From assembly GCA_009724975.1 (NCBI GenBank), contig SRXB01000091.1, forward strand, positions 1-7,748: DNA of 7,748 nt, written 5' to 3'. Origin of the DNA: a bacterium (GTDB lineage: Bacteria > Desulfobacterota > Deferrisomatia > Deferrisomatales > BM512). The position numbers and the translations under genes were made by a program. The notes below the pieces were generated by a model. That model made no database searches. It had not been told where the DNA came from and saw only the letters and a program-made list of their open reading frames with translations. Positions 5,470-7,748 of the stretch are shown piece by piece (the first letter of the stretch is position 1; each line of letters begins with the position of its first letter).

Positions 5470-6066
5470 CTACCAGCTTTTAAAGCTATCGGCCCCTTTT
5501 CTGTATTCTTTGACGCATTCTCCGAGGCCGCGTACAAGGTACAGTATGCGCGAGGAAAATTCCAGTGAAGAGGTTAGCATGTAGGCCTCTTCCAGAAGCT
5601 CGCCTATTACAAATGAGCCGTGGCCGCGAAGGACCACCGCCTTGTGGTCCCGAAGGGCCGGGGCCACCACTTCGGCGACGTCGGCGCTGCCTATGGTTTT
5701 GGCGGCGCTGACCACCGGTATGCGGTGGAGGAGGTAAGAGCCCTCGCTGTCCACCGGCACTATCTGGTCGTCGACCAGGGAGAGGGCCACGGCGTGGGGG
5801 GGGTGGGCGTGGACGATGGCCAGCGCGCTGGTGGCCTTGTAGATTGCGCGGTGGACGATGAGTTCGGAGGAGGCCAGCGTTATCATCGCGTCGTCTTTTT
5901 CAAGGCCCGTCTCGATGAGGTCCGAGGGCTTGAGCCTTCCGGCCATCGAGCCGCGCCTGGTTATGATTATCCGGTCGCCCATCCGCACGCTCATGTTGCC
6001 CGCGTGGGAGCTTATGAGCCCCGAAAGGAAGATGTCTCGCCCTATCTCGCGGAACATGTCGTACAT
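5470..6066 (-). CDS. Class II aldolase/adducin-family protein (fuculose-phosphate-aldolase-like)
   Basis: Zinc-dependent sugar-phosphate aldolase of the class II aldolase/adducin family, 198 residues, slightly shorter than E. coli FucA (215). The SSHAGNMSVR block (19-28) forms the phosphate-binding loop, E68 in SSELIVHRAIY is the catalytic/zinc-site Glu, and H86, H88 (HAHPPHAVAL) and H149 (RGHGSF) are the metal ligands, matching the E73/H92/H94/H155 set of FucA. Such enzymes split ketose-1-phosphates into dihydroxyacetone phosphate and a short aldehyde (lactaldehyde, glycolaldehyde or, for 5-deoxyribulose phosphate, acetaldehyde); the true substrate is not decidable here, and some relatives are epimerases or dehydratases. 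ATG 6066 has AAGGGGA about 8 bases upstream, overlapping the end of the oxidoreductase gene 12 bp away. The pairing with an aldehyde-oxidising enzyme suggests the aldehyde product is its partner's substrate. Confidence 0.87.
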   Translation of the reverse strand: MYDMFREIGRDIFLSGLISSHAGNMSVRMGDRIIITRRGSMAGRLKPSDLIETGLEKDDAMITLASSELIVHRAIYKATSALAIVHAHPPHAVALSLVDDQIVPVDSEGSYLLHRIPVVSAAKTIGSADVAEVVAPALRDHKAVVLRGHGSFVIGELLEEAYMLTSSLEFSSRILYLVRGLGECVKEYRKGADSFKSW

Positions 6067-6078
6067 GGCGTCTTCCCC

Positions 6079-7748
6079 TTAGCCTTTTAGCCCTAGGCTT
6101 TGAAGTTTTGAGTCAAGGGGCCTGCCCTCGTGGTCCCACCCCCTGAAGCGGTAATATTCGTCCAGCATCGGCGAAAGCTCCACGACGCGGCCCGCCGAGG
6201 CTCCGCCGGGGTGAGTCTCGCTCAGAAGGCGCGCGGGCAGGGTGTCCTCGGTTCGGGTAAAACCCCTGTCGAGGTTTATAAGCCTTTCGAGGTTGCATAT
6301 CCTCTCGCCGACGGTCATCAGCGACTGCCCGTCGGCCTCGACCCCCGCCGCGAAGCGAAGGAGGCGGGCGTAATAGTCGTCTTTCAGGGCGAAGGTGGTG
6401 AAGCGGCACATGCCAAGCGAATCCACGGCGGCGTTCAGGTTTTGAGAAACGATGACGAGCCCCGCCTTGCCCTTTACCGCGAACCTGTCCACAAGTTTTG
6501 GGGTCGCCAGTATCTCGGGCGCTATCATGTAGGCGCGAAGGTGGCAGCCGCCCCGTGGCGAGGTTGCGTAGGCAAGCCCCTGCCCCTGACAGCCGCGCGG
6601 GTCGTAGGCGGGTATCTCCATCCCCTTGACGCTCATCGAGACCCATTTCGCGCCGAAGGTGGAGCCCAGCGCGAGGCTTCCGTCGGAGAAGAGCGCGCCG
6701 CGCCCCTCCCTTCTTGCGATTTGAGGCAAAAGGGCCAAAACTCCGCCAAGCCCTCCCTCAAGGGGATCGAAATCAAGTAGGCCTGCCTCGAAAAGCTCCC
6801 GTCCGGCGGCAAGGGTGGAACCGGTGGAGATGGTGTCTAGCCCCAGGTCGTTGGCCAGCCTGTTGACCCGGACTATTCCCTCAAGGTCGGAGAGTCCCAG
6901 CGCCGCTCCGAAAGACCAGAGGGTCTCGAACTCGGGCCCCTCCATCTCCTCGCCGCCTACAGTGACCTTCCGCCCGCAGGCGATGGCGCAGCCCGGGCAG
7001 CCGTGGCGGCCTGAAAGGAGCCTGTCGCGCACCTCCTCGCCGCTTATCAGCTCCGCGCCGTCGAAATTGCCTTCGCGATAGTTTCTGGTGGGCAGGGCGG
7101 AGACGGAGTTCATGACGTTCATCAAAACCGCCGTGCCGAACTGCGGCAAACCCTTTGAGGTTATGGGGTGCGCCGCCATGAGCTTTTTGCACTCCTCGAC
7201 GATGAACTCGAAACCCTGCGGGTCAGCGGCGGCTATCTCCCCCTCGCCGTAAATCGATAGGGCTTTTAGCTTTTTAGCACCGAAAAGCGATCCTAGCCCG
7301 CCCCTGCCGAAAAAGCGCCCGTCGTTACAGACGTTGGCCATGAGCGAGCCGCTTTCTCCCGCCTGACCGATGGTAAGGCACGCCGCCTTTGGGTGCGAAG
7401 CGGCCCTGGCGGCCTTTCGCGCCTCGCCGTTGCCCATCCCCCAAAAAACTGAGGCGTCGAGGAAAAAAATCCCTTGCGGCCCTATCGAAAGATGCACCGG
7501 GGAGCTCGCCTCGCCCTCTATCCAGAGGGCGTCGTAACCGGCCCTGCGCAGGTATTCCCCCGCCCTTGAACCGGAATTGGACTCGAAAACGGTGCTGGTG
7601 AGAGGCGAAATGGCTGTGAGGGAAGTACGCGAGGAGCTTGGGGCCTTTGTTCCCGCCAGCACGCCCGGCGTTAGTATCAAGGGAGCCTTCTCATCGAAAG
7701 CCGCAAGTTTGTGTCGGCCCGAGGAGTAGAGAAGATATGCTCCCAGAC
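6079..7748 (-). CDS. aor: Aldehyde:ferredoxin oxidoreductase, 5' end cut by window edge
   Basis: Tungsten- or molybdenum-bis-pterin enzyme that oxidises aldehydes to carboxylic acids and reduces ferredoxin; cytoplasmic, anaerobic. About 555 codons are in the window and the frame is open to base 7748, so the true start is outside. The TTG at 7680 is internal: upstream codons read GAYLLYSS and DEKAPLILTPG, a typical AOR N-terminal stretch, suggesting some 30-50 residues are missing. The 4Fe-4S cluster Cys motif CPGCAIAC (CxxCxxxC) lies at 6976-6999, with the fourth Cys in DSLGMC at 6406-6408. EGPEFETLWSFGA and DPRGCQGQGLAYATSPRGG correspond to pterin/active-site segments of the family. It ends with RFRGWDHEGRPL, a family-typical C-terminus. 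The aldolase gene follows after 12 bp. Metal and aldehyde preference cannot be told from sequence. Confidence 0.93.
   Translation of the reverse strand, partial: LGAYLLYSSGRHKLAAFDEKAPLILTPGVLAGTKAPSSSRTSLTAISPLTSTVFESNSGSRAGEYLRRAGYDALWIEGEASSPVHLSIGPQGIFFLDASVFWGMGNGEARKAARAASHPKAACLTIGQAGESGSLMANVCNDGRFFGRGGLGSLFGAKKLKALSIYGEGEIAAADPQGFEFIVEECKKLMAAHPITSKGLPQFGTAVLMNVMNSVSALPTRNYREGNFDGAELISGEEVRDRLLSGRHGCPGCAIACGRKVTVGGEEMEGPEFETLWSFGAALGLSDLEGIVRVNRLANDLGLDTISTGSTLAAGRELFEAGLLDFDPLEGGLGGVLALLPQIARREGRGALFSDGSLALGSTFGAKWVSMSVKGMEIPAYDPRGCQGQGLAYATSPRGGCHLRAYMIAPEILATPKLVDRFAVKGKAGLVIVSQNLNAAVDSLGMCRFTTFALKDDYYARLLRFAAGVEADGQSLMTVGERICNLERLINLDRGFTRTEDTLPARLLSETHPGGASAGRVVELSPMLDEYYRFRGWDHEGRPLDSKLQSLGLKG

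Noticed and set aside
5620..6090. Plus-strand open frame opposite the aldolase gene
   Set aside because: Antisense shadow; the minus-strand frame has the full class II aldolase motif set.
6130..6780. Long open frame on the plus strand opposite the oxidoreductase gene (216 codons)
   Set aside because: It is antisense to a clear AOR gene, shows no recognisable motif and is explained by GC-rich codon bias leaving few stops.
7672..7680. TTG at 7680 as the start of the oxidoreductase
   Set aside because: The frame continues upstream to the window edge with AOR-like sequence, so the gene is truncated by the window and does not start here.

Overview
The window is a compact, gene-dense piece of a GC-rich bacterial chromosome with ten protein-coding genes, two of them cut by the window edges. 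No stretch over 300 bases lacks a gene. I saw no rRNA, tRNA, CRISPR array, insertion sequence or phage gene. A molybdopterin/tungsten-type aldehyde:ferredoxin oxidoreductase and an oxygen-sensitive radical SAM enzyme suggest an anaerobe. A DNA polymerase III chi subunit and a secreted protein ending in a beta-barrel C-terminus with terminal Phe suggest a Gram-negative of proteobacterial or deltaproteobacterial (Desulfobacterota-like) affinity. This placement is inference.

Layout. Minus-strand block A (about 3088 down to 1) reads, in transcription order: exonuclease III (xth), a nitroreductase-family flavoprotein, a nitrilase-superfamily C-N hydrolase, then after a 73-bp gap with a candidate promoter, the radical SAM enzyme of the AmmeMemoRadiSam set (3' end beyond base 1). 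The first three are 11-13 bp apart and probably cotranscribed. Plus-strand block B (3129-5167), divergent from xth, holds prmA (ribosomal protein L11 methyltransferase), holC (Pol III chi) and an outer-membrane beta-barrel-like protein. Minus-strand block C (7748 down to 5237) holds the aldehyde:ferredoxin oxidoreductase (5' end beyond the window), a class II aldolase and a small one-helix membrane protein, with gaps of 12 bp or less. Blocks B and C converge on one strong hairpin terminator that can work both ways.

Functions. Block A mixes DNA repair (xth) with small-molecule metabolism and repair (flavoprotein, amidase) and a radical SAM enzyme of unknown substrate. Block B joins translation-machinery modification, a replisome accessory protein and an envelope protein, which looks like housekeeping linkage rather than one pathway. 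Block C has the clearest pathway logic: a sugar-phosphate aldolase that should release a short aldehyde, next to an enzyme family that oxidises aldehydes to acids while reducing ferredoxin. I found no convincing wholly new system. The best leads are the aldolase/oxidoreductase/small membrane protein operon and the neighbourhood of the AmmeMemoRadiSam enzyme.
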